Below are positions 47,188 through 55,485 of a stretch of DNA of 64,000 nt, piece by piece; position 1 is the first letter of the stretch, and the number at the start of each line of letters is the position of its first letter. A model generated the notes under the pieces. That model worked only from the letters and a program-made list of their open reading frames with translations, searched no databases and was not told the origin of the DNA. This DNA is from Candidatus Methanosphaera massiliense (GTDB lineage Archaea; Methanobacteriota; Methanobacteria; Methanobacteriales; Methanobacteriaceae). The translations under genes were made by a program, and so were the position numbers. The DNA is taken from assembly GCF_028890305.1 (NCBI RefSeq), contig NZ_JARBXM010000001.1:1468501-1532500 (forward strand), written 5' to 3'.

Positions 47188-48252
47188 ATGTTAGAAGACC
47201 TATTAGAATTAATACTAATCACATACAACAGAGATTCCTATTTAGATAAAACATTAGAACAATTATTAGATAGCCCATTCAAAAACTGTAAAATAACAAT
47301 ACTAGATAATTGCTCACCAGATAACACCCAGGAAATATGTAAAAAATACGTAGGTAAATTTCCAAACATGATAATAAAACGTCATAACATTAATATCGGG
47401 GGAAATGCTAATATACTACGAGCTGTTGAAACATCCACATCCTATTACACATGGATTGTAGGAGATAATGATGATTATGATTTCACAGTTACAGATGATG
47501 TGATAGAAGCCATTGAATCTAAAAAATATGATATCATAGATATATGCTCACCAATGCTACCGACAACACCAGAAAATCCGTCAGACGAATCATTAAATCA
47601 ATTACTAGACAAGAAGAATAAAATTGAAGGAACTGATAAGACAAGCACCCGTGAAATATACACACAGGAATTAATTGACATAATGCAGGGAAACTTCTTC
47701 ATGGACATGGCATTCATCTCTGGATACATCTACAGAACAAGTATTTATGATACTGAAGCAATGATACATGGATATGATAATATTCCAAACTTCTTCCCGC
47801 ACTTCGTGTTAATTAATAAGGCAGTTGAAAATAATTATTTCATATATAAATCAGAAAGAGATCTTGTTATTCAACGTGAAAATCCACAGAATGATTCATT
47901 CACGTACACATTCACCAAGTTCTATGACGGATGGCTAAACTCAGCATTAATGATAAAAGATTCAAAGTATAGAAAGATTTGTTATCAAAATCTGGATAAT
48001 CATTCACTAACCACAAACAATTACCTGATAGTATTACCTGTTGCTGTAATGGTAGATAAAGCCACAGGTCGACCTGACATTAAAAATAATCTCATATCAC
48101 TAATAGCAGTATTATATAAACATAGCGGATGGATTAAGGGATTTTTCATATCATTATTATTATTACTGGTTTATGTAGTTCCTAGTGGAATATATAAACG
48201 ATTATATGAACCAATGTATAACAGAGAACAGGAAAAATTAAAAAACAAGTAG
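47188..48252 (+). CDS. membrane-associated family 2 glycosyltransferase
   Basis: This 354-residue GT2 enzyme begins LELILITYNRDSYLDKTLEQ, with ILDNCSPDNT and the metal motif VGDNDD (a DND variant). Near the C-terminus GFFISLLLLLVYVVPSG is a single membrane segment, so the enzyme is probably tethered to the membrane's inner face. It reads away from the aldolase operon and stands alone. Sugar and acceptor are unknown. Confidence 0.87.
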   Translation: MLEDLLELILITYNRDSYLDKTLEQLLDSPFKNCKITILDNCSPDNTQEICKKYVGKFPNMIIKRHNINIGGNANILRAVETSTSYYTWIVGDNDDYDFTVTDDVIEAIESKKYDIIDICSPMLPTTPENPSDESLNQLLDKKNKIEGTDKTSTREIYTQELIDIMQGNFFMDMAFISGYIYRTSIYDTEAMIHGYDNIPNFFPHFVLINKAVENNYFIYKSERDLVIQRENPQNDSFTYTFTKFYDGWLNSALMIKDSKYRKICYQNLDNHSLTTNNYLIVLPVAVMVDKATGRPDIKNNLISLIAVLYKHSGWIKGFFISLLLLLVYVVPSGIYKRLYEPMYNREQEKLKNK

Positions 48253-48294
48253 AAAATGTTAGTTAAGTTATAGTAAAAAAAACTTTAAAAACAT

Positions 48295-48497
48295 TATTTT
48301 AGGAAATTAGTCTATTATTATACTATGGCTAAATATAACACAGAATAATTCAAAATAATGTTCCCTGTTAATGTTTTTTTATAAAACTCAAAAGGTGTTT
48401 TTATATATAAAACTTATGTATTTGTCTGTATAGGTAACAGACAATAAAAAATCTTAAAATTTTTATATATATAAGTTACCCTAATTTCCTCAAAATA
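48295..48497. repeat. possible small mobile element or relic: about 200 bases bounded by inverted repeats
   Basis: TATTTTAGGAAATTAG at 48295-48310 is matched by its reverse complement, with one inserted C, at 48481-48497 (CTAATTTCCTCAAAATA). The 170 bases between are AT-rich noncoding DNA. This is the layout of a miniature inverted-repeat element or of a large stem. I do not see a convincing target-site duplication, and no second copy exists in the window. Confidence 0.35.
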
Positions 48498-48715
48498 TCG
48501 CTTATTTTTTAAAATAAAGTAATTACCTATTTAAAAAAAATGATATTAGTATACTTTTTGAAAATAAATCAGATATCATAGAATACTAATAAAATATTCT
48601 TAATTATAATTTTTATATAACTATTTGGAAAATTAAAGAATACTTAACCTAAAAATAGATAATATTTATATTATGTTACTATAAATATGAAGTATGTATT
48701 TATTATTTATTAAAA

Positions 48716-48734
48716 ATCTACTGTTATAGTAGAT
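48716..48734. promoter_or_regulatory. perfect palindrome upstream of the GT4 gene
   Basis: ATCTACTGTTATAGTAGAT has two seven-base arms around a five-base centre and ends 26 bases before the ATG of the next gene. It could be a dimeric repressor site overlapping the start of transcription, or a small hairpin in the leader. No second copy was noticed. Confidence 0.4.
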
Positions 48735-48760
48735 ATAAAGGAATATAGGACTAAGTTAAA

Positions 48761-49885
48761 ATGAAATTTTGTATGATTTTAGAATCATTTTCACCTAACT
48801 CAAAAAATGGTGGAAATTTTCGATGTTGTGAACTAAGTAAAAACTTAGTAAAGCTTGGACATGATGTTGACATAATTTCAATGAAAAGCGAGGATAATGA
48901 TGCTGAACATGAAGTATTGAATGGTGTTCACATATACCGTATAGGTCCAAAAATGAAACAATCAGAAAATATAGTTAAATACACTGTTTTAAACTATGTG
49001 AAATCAATTCTATTATGGATAAGAAAACATGATTATGACATAATAGATATTCAGTCACGTTCATCATCAATATATACAACACTAGTATCTAAATTAAGCC
49101 ATACACCAGTAATAGGCACAGTATACGAATTAAATAATGATGATACAGAAACATTCAACAATTTTGTTAACAAAGTATCAATTAAAAAGTATGATAAAGT
49201 ATTAACAACTAATGAATCCACTAAAAATGAATTAGTAAACAAATATGATGTCAATCCAGATAAGATAGCATTAATGTCTATAGGTGTAAATCTTAATAAT
49301 ATTGATAAAATTAAATGCAAGACAAAAAATCATGATAGAATATTGTATGTAGGTACTCTGACAGCATATAAAAATATAGATCATCTGCTAACAATAATAT
49401 GTCATCTAAAAGAAGTTCAGCCAGGTATTAAACTTGTAATTATAGGTGACGGACCTGAAAAAGAACATCTGGAAGAGATTATTAGGACAAATAATATTCA
49501 GAATCATGTTGAATTTATAGACAATGTAAGCCAGGAAGAACTAATCTATCAGATGAAGCTTGCAAATCTTCTAGTATTACCATCAACACATGAGAAATTT
49601 GGAATATTGTCTACAACAGCTAATGCTTGTTACACACCGACAATAGCATATAAATCCAAGGGAATTAAAGAAGTTATAAAAGATAAAAAGACAGGATATC
49701 TTGTTAAACCTGAAAATATTGAAGAATTAGAAGAGAAAATACGATATGTTCTAGAAAATGATGATGTTAACAAGACACTACGTAGACAAGCAAGAGAATA
49801 TATTGAAAGCAAGAACAATTGGGATGATATAACATTATCCTACATAAATATGGCATCAAAGCTTGTTAACTGCTCAAAACTATAA
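48761..49885 (+). CDS. family 4 glycosyltransferase
   Basis: This 374-residue GT-B enzyme starts MKFCMILESFSPNSKNGGNF, with RILYVGTLTAYKNIDHL opening the donor domain and VIIGDGPEKEHLEE in the middle. The usual EX7E pattern is only half present: EKFGILSTTANACYTP keeps the first glutamate but has a threonine or alanine where the second is expected, so catalysis may differ. It probably adds a sugar to the surface glycan. It is followed 13 bases later by an iron-sulfur flavoprotein gene. Confidence 0.87.
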   Translation: MKFCMILESFSPNSKNGGNFRCCELSKNLVKLGHDVDIISMKSEDNDAEHEVLNGVHIYRIGPKMKQSENIVKYTVLNYVKSILLWIRKHDYDIIDIQSRSSSIYTTLVSKLSHTPVIGTVYELNNDDTETFNNFVNKVSIKKYDKVLTTNESTKNELVNKYDVNPDKIALMSIGVNLNNIDKIKCKTKNHDRILYVGTLTAYKNIDHLLTIICHLKEVQPGIKLVIIGDGPEKEHLEEIIRTNNIQNHVEFIDNVSQEELIYQMKLANLLVLPSTHEKFGILSTTANACYTPTIAYKSKGIKEVIKDKKTGYLVKPENIEELEEKIRYVLENDDVNKTLRRQAREYIESKNNWDDITLSYINMASKLVNCSKL

Positions 49886-49898
49886 GGAAGTTAGTAGT

Positions 49899-50468
49899 AT
49901 GAAAGTTGTGGGAATTGTAGGAAGTCCTAGAAGTAAGGGTAACACCGAATTTCTAGTACAGACAGCACTTAACAGAATAGCCAGTGAAGGTATAGAAACT
50001 AAATTAATCACATTACATGATAAAGATATTAACTTCTGCAGGGGATGTGATGCCTGTAAGAAGACTGATAAATGTGTCATTGATGATGACATGATTGATA
50101 TTGCAGAAATTGTCAGAGATGCTGACGGTATTATTATGAGTAGTCCTGTATACTTCGGGGATATGACTGGACTTGCTAAGACATTTATTGACAGATTACG
50201 TCCACTACGTAATAATCATGCATTGAAGAATACTGTTTGCGGTGCTATCAGTACTGGCGGATTCCGTAACGGCGGTCAGGAGAGTACTATTGCATCTATT
50301 CATGATTTCTTCCTGATACAGGGTGCTATTATTATTGGAGATAACAGGCCTACTGCTCATTATGGTGGTACTGGTGCCGGAAATACCAGTGCGGATGATG
50401 TGGGTATTGAAACATCTGTAAATCTTGCTACTAGAATGGTTGATGTTCTAAGACTGGTGAATGAATAA
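49899..50468 (+). CDS. iron-sulfur flavoprotein (NADPH-dependent FMN reductase family)
   Basis: This protein of about 189 residues has a flavodoxin-like fold: VVGIVGSPRSKGNTEFLV binds the FMN phosphate and SSPVYFGDMTGLAKTFIDR lies near the ring. The compact cysteine motif CRGCDACKKTDKC fits the 4Fe-4S site of archaeal iron-sulfur flavoproteins (Isf). These serve in electron transfer and peroxide or oxygen protection in methanogens. The frame is open to an ATG at 49863 inside the previous gene, but AAGGA before the ATG at 49899 decides the start. Confidence 0.9.
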   Translation: MKVVGIVGSPRSKGNTEFLVQTALNRIASEGIETKLITLHDKDINFCRGCDACKKTDKCVIDDDMIDIAEIVRDADGIIMSSPVYFGDMTGLAKTFIDRLRPLRNNHALKNTVCGAISTGGFRNGGQESTIASIHDFFLIQGAIIIGDNRPTAHYGGTGAGNTSADDVGIETSVNLATRMVDVLRLVNE

Positions 50469-50670
50469 TTATTTAACTTGTGAATTTAGTCCCATCTTAT
50501 TTTTTTATTAAATTTTTTTGGAATTTTTTTTGATTACCTGTGTATATAATTCTGTTTCTAAGTGATAAATTCAAGTTATTTTTAAAAAATATAAAAAGAA
50601 CTTTCTATATAAATATAACATAACATTTTAAATAAAATTATTAAAGGAAATAAAACAGGTCAATAACAAA

Positions 50671-51378
50671 ATGAACAAAGAAAACATACCTCCGATAACA
50701 TCTAAAATTTACATTATACTATCCTGTTACAATGAAGAAAAAACTCTTGAAAAAGTAACCTCCGAACTTGTTGAACGTGGATTTTACGTATTAATAATAG
50801 ATGACGGATCAATGGATAATAGTCCGGTAATAGCACGTAAATTAGTAAGAAAATATCGTGGAAAAGTATGGCATTACAGACATGCTATTAATATTGGACT
50901 TGGCGGTGCTATTCAAACAGGAATTAAAGCAGCCTTAAGTAAAGATGCAGATATCATAATCACATTTGATGCTGACGGCCAGCATAATCCGGATGATCTT
51001 TATAATATGTATCCACCATTACAAAATCATGAGGCGGATGTTGTAATCGGTGCAAGAGATTTTGAAGACATGCCATCAGGAAGAAAATTTGGTAACACAG
51101 TAATGAATCATATAACATTTCTATTCCAGGGAAAGATGGTAACAGATTCACAGTCAGGACTAAGAGCATTCACAGCAGATGCAGCACGTAAACTACAGTT
51201 AAAATCACCGCAATATGGTGTTTCATCAGAAATTATCGGTGAAATAAAAAGAAGAAATCTAAAACTGCTAGAAGTACCAATGACAACAATATATGATAAA
51301 AGAACCATAGAAAAAGGAACAAATACCCTTGTAGGTATAAAGATTTTACTAGAATTCCTAAATGAAACAATAAAATAG
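50671..51378 (+). CDS. dolichol-phosphate mannosyltransferase-like GT2
   Basis: This 235-residue soluble GT2 of the DPM1 type has YIILSCYNEEKTLEKV, LIIDDGSMDNSP, the motif TFDADGQHNPDDL and QSGLRAFTADAARKL. Such enzymes load a sugar on a polyprenyl phosphate at the membrane. It is paired with a DUF2304 membrane protein 12 bases downstream, a common arrangement in which the small protein may anchor the enzyme. The lipid-linked sugar could feed the extracytoplasmic side of glycan assembly. Confidence 0.9.
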   Translation: MNKENIPPITSKIYIILSCYNEEKTLEKVTSELVERGFYVLIIDDGSMDNSPVIARKLVRKYRGKVWHYRHAINIGLGGAIQTGIKAALSKDADIIITFDADGQHNPDDLYNMYPPLQNHEADVVIGARDFEDMPSGRKFGNTVMNHITFLFQGKMVTDSQSGLRAFTADAARKLQLKSPQYGVSSEIIGEIKRRNLKLLEVPMTTIYDKRTIEKGTNTLVGIKILLEFLNETIK

Positions 51379-51390
51379 GAGTAGGACACT

Positions 51391-51735
51391 TTGTTTACAT
51401 ATCAAATAATTATAATAATAATAAGCCTTCTTGCCATGTTTCTGATAACTAGGAGATTTCAAAAAGATACTCTTAACCTTGGAATGTATCTGCTATGGCT
51501 AGCAATATGGATACTGGTAATAATAGCAGCAGTATTCCCAGAGATAAGTATACATCTAGCTAGTATCTTTGGATTAGGAAGAGGTCTTGATGTATTATAT
51601 ATTACAGCGATAATTATACTGTTTTACCTATTATTTAAACTATTTAATAGAATAGAAGACCAGAAAAAACGTATAAATAAGCTTGTAAGTGAATTAGCCC
51701 TACAAGAACATGAAAACGATGAAGATGATGAATAA
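51391..51735 (+). CDS. DUF2304 small membrane protein
   Basis: This 114-residue protein has three predicted membrane helices (YQIIIIIISLLAMFLI, LGMYLLWLAIWILVII, VLYITAIIILFYLLFKLF) and an acidic coiled tail (RIEDQKKRINKLVSEL...). This matches DUF2304, usually found beside Dpm1-like glycosyltransferases. The start is a TTG with AGGAG upstream. Membrane anchoring of its neighbour is the likely role, by inference from the pairing. Confidence 0.88.
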   Translation: MFTYQIIIIIISLLAMFLITRRFQKDTLNLGMYLLWLAIWILVIIAAVFPEISIHLASIFGLGRGLDVLYITAIIILFYLLFKLFNRIEDQKKRINKLVSELALQEHENDEDDE

Positions 51736-52004
51736 TATACCAATACTTCCCTCCCCCCACTCACTATTTTTTTTAAAGATAAATTTAATAATTTAATCCA
51801 ACTAATTAAATAAAATCATTTAAACTACATAACTAATTCTAAAATCATAATATTAAAAAAGATTAATTTTAATATAATAAAAATCACATATAGATATAAA
51901 TAGAATACAATGATATAATCTTAAAAAATATATCATTAGTTTAAGGACTCGATTTTTATTAACACGATAATAACGAGAATTCAAATTATAGGAGGAATAA
52001 TGTT

Positions 52005-52370
52005 ATGTTTCCAGGTGGAAAAATAAATCCAAAACAATTAAAACAAATGGAAAGAACCATGAAAAAAATGGGTATGAACATGAAAGAACTTAAAGGAGTA
52101 GAAGAAGTAGTGATTGTACTCAAAGACAAAGAAATAGTAATCAAAGATGCTGAAGTAAACATCATGAACGCTATGGGACAAGAAACATACCAAGTTACAG
52201 GTAAAGCAGAAGAAAGAATAAAAAACAGTGAAAGTACTGAAGAAGCAGAGATATCTGATGAAGACATTGAATTAGTAGCATCACAGACAGGAAAATCCAA
52301 AAAAGAAGCAGAAAAAACTTTAAAAGAAACTAATGGAGATTTAGCTGAAGCTATAATGAGGTTATCCTAG
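52005..52370 (+). CDS. nac: archaeal nascent polypeptide-associated complex protein
   Basis: NAC binds nascent chains at the ribosome exit; the archaeal form is a homodimer. The 121-residue sequence has MFPGGKINPKQLKQMERTMK, a NAC domain (VEEVVIVLKDKEIVIKDAEV, GQETYQVTGKAEE) and a C-terminal UBA domain (DIELVASQTGKSKKEAEKTL). A GGAGGAA site precedes the ATG. The next gene starts at the base after its stop, so the two are cotranscribed. Confidence 0.95.
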   Translation: MFPGGKINPKQLKQMERTMKKMGMNMKELKGVEEVVIVLKDKEIVIKDAEVNIMNAMGQETYQVTGKAEERIKNSESTEEAEISDEDIELVASQTGKSKKEAEKTLKETNGDLAEAIMRLS

Positions 52371-53102
52371 ATGACAACTATTGTCCATATATCAGATTTA
52401 CATACTGGTTACACTCAGTTTAGAGAAGACCTATTACTACAAACTATTGATGAAATAAATGAAATGAAACCATCTGCTGTAATTATTACAGGAGACTTGA
52501 CAGATCATGGATTCTATAGGGAATTTGTTGAAGCAAAGAAATACATTGACATGATAGAACCTACTAAGATAATAGTACCGGGAAATCATGATGCACGTAA
52601 TATTGGTGACGAAGTATTTGAAGATCTCTTTGGTGAAAGATATGGTACTCTTGAATTAAAAGAGGAAGCAATAAAGATAATAGGATTGGACAGTAGTGAA
52701 CCTGATCTAGGACATGGTAAAATTGGTCGACTTCAGAAGAAATTCATGGAAGAAGAAATAGCCGATGCTAAGGAAAGAGGATTATTTATAATAATAGCTC
52801 TTCACCACCATATCATCTCTATACCAAACACTGGAAGAGAGAGAAATATTCTAAGTGATGCTGGAGATATATTGTTAGCATTACTGAAAAATGATGTTAA
52901 CCTAGTATTATCTGGACACAAACACGTTCCACATTTATGGAAGATGAAAAATACGATATTCTCTACTGCAGGAACAGTTTCATCAATGAAGCTAAGAGGA
53001 AATACTTGTCCTTCCTATAATATTATAGAGATAGACAATCAATATGTTGAGATAACACAGCATAATTCTGATGGAACAGAGAAAGAATTAACACAACCAT
53101 AA
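52371..53102 (+). CDS. metallophosphoesterase
   Basis: This 243-residue calcineurin-like phosphoesterase has the full metal-binding set: VHISDLHTG, IITGDLTDHG, VPGNHDARN, ALHHHII and LSGHKH. It therefore binds two metals and cleaves phosphoesters, possibly a cyclic nucleotide (class III phosphodiesterase-like) or another small phosphodiester. It is translated directly after NAC and lies 108 bases upstream of the ribonuclease/palm-protein operon. A functional link to that operon (removal of a nucleotide signal) is possible but only inferred from position. Confidence 0.92.
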   Translation: MTTIVHISDLHTGYTQFREDLLLQTIDEINEMKPSAVIITGDLTDHGFYREFVEAKKYIDMIEPTKIIVPGNHDARNIGDEVFEDLFGERYGTLELKEEAIKIIGLDSSEPDLGHGKIGRLQKKFMEEEIADAKERGLFIIIALHHHIISIPNTGRERNILSDAGDILLALLKNDVNLVLSGHKHVPHLWKMKNTIFSTAGTVSSMKLRGNTCPSYNIIEIDNQYVEITQHNSDGTEKELTQP

Positions 53103-53210
53103 ATCTAATTTAGATTATAAAAGATAACTATAAAAAATGTTATATACAGATATAATTATTAATAATGGAACAGTTTTTTAAATTAAAATAAACATATAAA
53201 AGGTGATCTT

Positions 53211-54251
53211 TTGAAAATAATTGTTGATGGGTCAAATGTAGCATATTACGGACAACAAGCTGATGAAGAAACAGGAAAAGTAACACCCAGCTTAAAGACT
53301 CTAAAAGTAGCTATAAATACCCTTAAAAAGTTAGGACATGAACCAATCGTTCTAGCCGATGCACCACTACGACATGAAATTGATGATAAAGATGGCTTTA
53401 ATGAAATGATTCAGAACGAAGAAGTATTCCCAGTACCAGCTGGAACTATAGCTGATCATTACATATTAAACCTAGCATATGAAAAAGACGCAAAAATATT
53501 ATCAAACGATTTATTTAGAGATTATAGAGACGAATTTCAGGATATAGACAGTCGAAGACTACCATACAGAGTAAAAAATGGTCGCTTCCAAATTGGAAAA
53601 CCAGCGCCTCCTAAAAAAGTAAAAAACATACTTCAAAAAATCTGTTCTAAATCATTAAATGAATTTGAAAAAAGAGGATTTGACGTATATAAATCTAAGA
53701 AAAATCGTAAATTTTCAGGACTTGCAGTAGCACAGGAAGCTATAAGCAGAGTAAGTGATGAAGACGCAAACGCTATTGATTCAAAACTAGAAGATGTATT
53801 CTTAAAAATACCAATATTAAACAAAATGGTAAGCTTTGTAGATGAAGGAATGGAAGAATCAGACTTCCTAATATTCGTACTGGTAAACCCAAAAGATTAC
53901 AAAGAAGCAGTACGTAACGCAGGAACAATAGCAATAACCGTAAGAAACAAGTTAAACCTTGACCACTCACCACTAGTAGCAGTAAGAAATGACTTATTCA
54001 CAAGACCTGGAACATTCGAATTAAACATAATATACTCAGATGAAGTACTAGAAGAATCACCATACAACCTAGACATAATAATAAATGACTCAGATTACTC
54101 ATTTATTAAACACAACTCAAGAAATATAGCAAGTACAATGGCAGCCAGACTAGGAACATGGAAATTCCCAATAGTATCAGTAAAACCAAGTATGTTAATG
54201 GAAAAACCAGGACAATTCGAAATTTCAATAGAACGTGGAGGCAAAAGATAA
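53211..54251 (+). CDS. Regnase-like NYN-domain ribonuclease
   Basis: Residues 1-135 resemble the Zc3h12a (Regnase) NYN/PIN-like nuclease domain: KIIVDGSNVAYYG (D6), ADHYILNLAYEKDAKILSND (D82, D100), FRDYRDEF (D104) and a closing RLPYRVKNGRFQIGKPAPP. The acidic residues match the metal-binding site of the family, so RNA cleavage is likely. The remaining 200 residues are unrecognised and may regulate or bind substrate. The start is a TTG five bases after a near-perfect GGTGATC. Its stop abuts the ATG of the GGDD palm-like protein, so the two are coupled. The RNA target is unknown. Confidence 0.82.
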   Translation: MKIIVDGSNVAYYGQQADEETGKVTPSLKTLKVAINTLKKLGHEPIVLADAPLRHEIDDKDGFNEMIQNEEVFPVPAGTIADHYILNLAYEKDAKILSNDLFRDYRDEFQDIDSRRLPYRVKNGRFQIGKPAPPKKVKNILQKICSKSLNEFEKRGFDVYKSKKNRKFSGLAVAQEAISRVSDEDANAIDSKLEDVFLKIPILNKMVSFVDEGMEESDFLIFVLVNPKDYKEAVRNAGTIAITVRNKLNLDHSPLVAVRNDLFTRPGTFELNIIYSDEVLEESPYNLDIIINDSDYSFIKHNSRNIASTMAARLGTWKFPIVSVKPSMLMEKPGQFEISIERGGKR

Positions 54252-55469
54252 ATGGCTTTTGAAGGATTATTAAAAATCCTATTCTCTCGTCTATTAAATA
54301 AAAAAGTTATTAGTATAGGAACAAATTACTACGCTACAAATGATTTAGAAACAGAATATGTTTCACTCATAAACCTCACAAAAACAATGCTTGTAGAAAT
54401 CAAGCCTGCTGAGATAAATAGTCAAAGTATTTTTCAAAACCTTGAAAGAGAAATAGATCAACGTGACCTACCATTAAACAGGAAATTCATTGAAATCAGA
54501 CCAGCAGAAAATAAAATCAATGAATATGCACTGCTAAGTAACATTATAATGGGAAATGATCGTTATCTATACATAGAAATATTCAAACGATCACCAGTTA
54601 TAGAATCTTTCGCAAAGATGGTTGAAGTAGTAGGTGGAGAAATCATAGAAAAAAGTAAAACAGAACTTGTTTCACACATGCCTTCAAAGAAGGAAGGTAT
54701 AAGAATAGCAATTAAAATGATTTCTCTGGGAATGCAGCAAGGAGTTAACGTAAGAGGAGCAGTGGGAATGACTGGTGCAGCCTCCATTGAAAGAGCAATA
54801 GAAATGGATGCTCAAATAGGAGAAGTGTCAGGAGTCGGATTCACCAAACTCGGAGGAGAATATGGTGTAATATTCGAAACAATACCTACCACTGAAAAAG
54901 TTAAACTCACACCTGTACAAGTAGACAATTTTATGTATATAGATGCAAAGGATTCCACAGGATTTATATCAAAATACGGAAAAGACAGGCTCATAGAGAT
55001 TATGAATGATATTAATGCATACATAGCCAATGAGGGACAAGGTAAAATTGAGGGTTACCGTGTAGGTGGAGACGATTTAATTATTAACTATCCATCAAAG
55101 TCCATAGCACTGAAAACAGGACTGGACTGTGCATGGTATGCATTAAATAATGGACTAAATCTACGAGTAGGAATAGGAAACAGTAGAAAAGAAGCTGGAG
55201 AAAATGCTCATCTAACAGATTCAATCAAGATACATGACAACACACCAGTAATAGTATTTGACATGGCAAATGGTAAATACGCATACTACATACCAACAGA
55301 ATTCACAAGATCAATGATAGACTATCTTACAACAAAATCTGCAACACTAATTGGAGTATTCATATTCATATTCTTGTTAACACTGGTTGGTTGGAATACT
55401 GGAAACATGTGGCTAGGATTAATAGGTATACTGATAACCCTGATAATCGTAGTAGCCACAGGAGAATAG
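54252..55469 (+). CDS. membrane-anchored protein with GGDD palm-like (nucleotide cyclase / GTP cyclohydrolase III-like) domain
   Basis: This 405-residue protein has an N-terminal 210 residues that I do not recognise. Residues 225-340 look like a palm/cyclase fold: YIDAKDSTGFISKYG (D231) and RVGGDDLIINYP with GGDD at 272-275, followed by NLRVGIGNSRKEAGENA. That order resembles archaeal GTP cyclohydrolase III and GGDEF/Cas10-type palm domains, where the aspartates hold two metals. Two membrane helices close the protein (about 364-380 and 386-402), so the domain faces the cytoplasm. It starts on the base after the ribonuclease stop. A nucleotide-making or nucleotide-cyclising activity is inference; the homology needs profile searching. 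Confidence 0.7.
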   Translation: MAFEGLLKILFSRLLNKKVISIGTNYYATNDLETEYVSLINLTKTMLVEIKPAEINSQSIFQNLEREIDQRDLPLNRKFIEIRPAENKINEYALLSNIIMGNDRYLYIEIFKRSPVIESFAKMVEVVGGEIIEKSKTELVSHMPSKKEGIRIAIKMISLGMQQGVNVRGAVGMTGAASIERAIEMDAQIGEVSGVGFTKLGGEYGVIFETIPTTEKVKLTPVQVDNFMYIDAKDSTGFISKYGKDRLIEIMNDINAYIANEGQGKIEGYRVGGDDLIINYPSKSIALKTGLDCAWYALNNGLNLRVGIGNSRKEAGENAHLTDSIKIHDNTPVIVFDMANGKYAYYIPTEFTRSMIDYLTTKSATLIGVFIFIFLLTLVGWNTGNMWLGLIGILITLIIVVATGE

Positions 55470-55485
55470 GGGAGGTATTAAAATT
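55470..55485 (+). promoter_or_regulatory. perfect ribosome binding site pointing to an ATT start
   Basis: GGGGAGGT at 55470-55476 (after the previous stop) is followed by six bases and then ATT at 55483-55485, in frame with the Asn-rich protein. The nearest in-frame ATG is 57 bases further on, inside a membrane segment, with no ribosome binding site. The arrangement suggests initiation at a non-standard ATT codon. Confidence 0.5.

Larger units (their letters stand above)
48253..48760. other. 508-base noncoding region with inverted repeats
   Basis: This is the longest gap in the window. It contains a long-range inverted repeat (described separately at 48295-48497), a weaker GGTAAC/GTTACC pair inside it, and a perfect short palindrome near the next gene (48716-48734). 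No protein frame or RNA gene was recognised. Confidence 0.5.

Noticed and set aside
54252-55469. GGDD protein as a Cas10 or other CRISPR component
   Set aside because: No HD domain, cas genes or array are nearby, and the membrane helices and following GxG segment fit a different palm family better.
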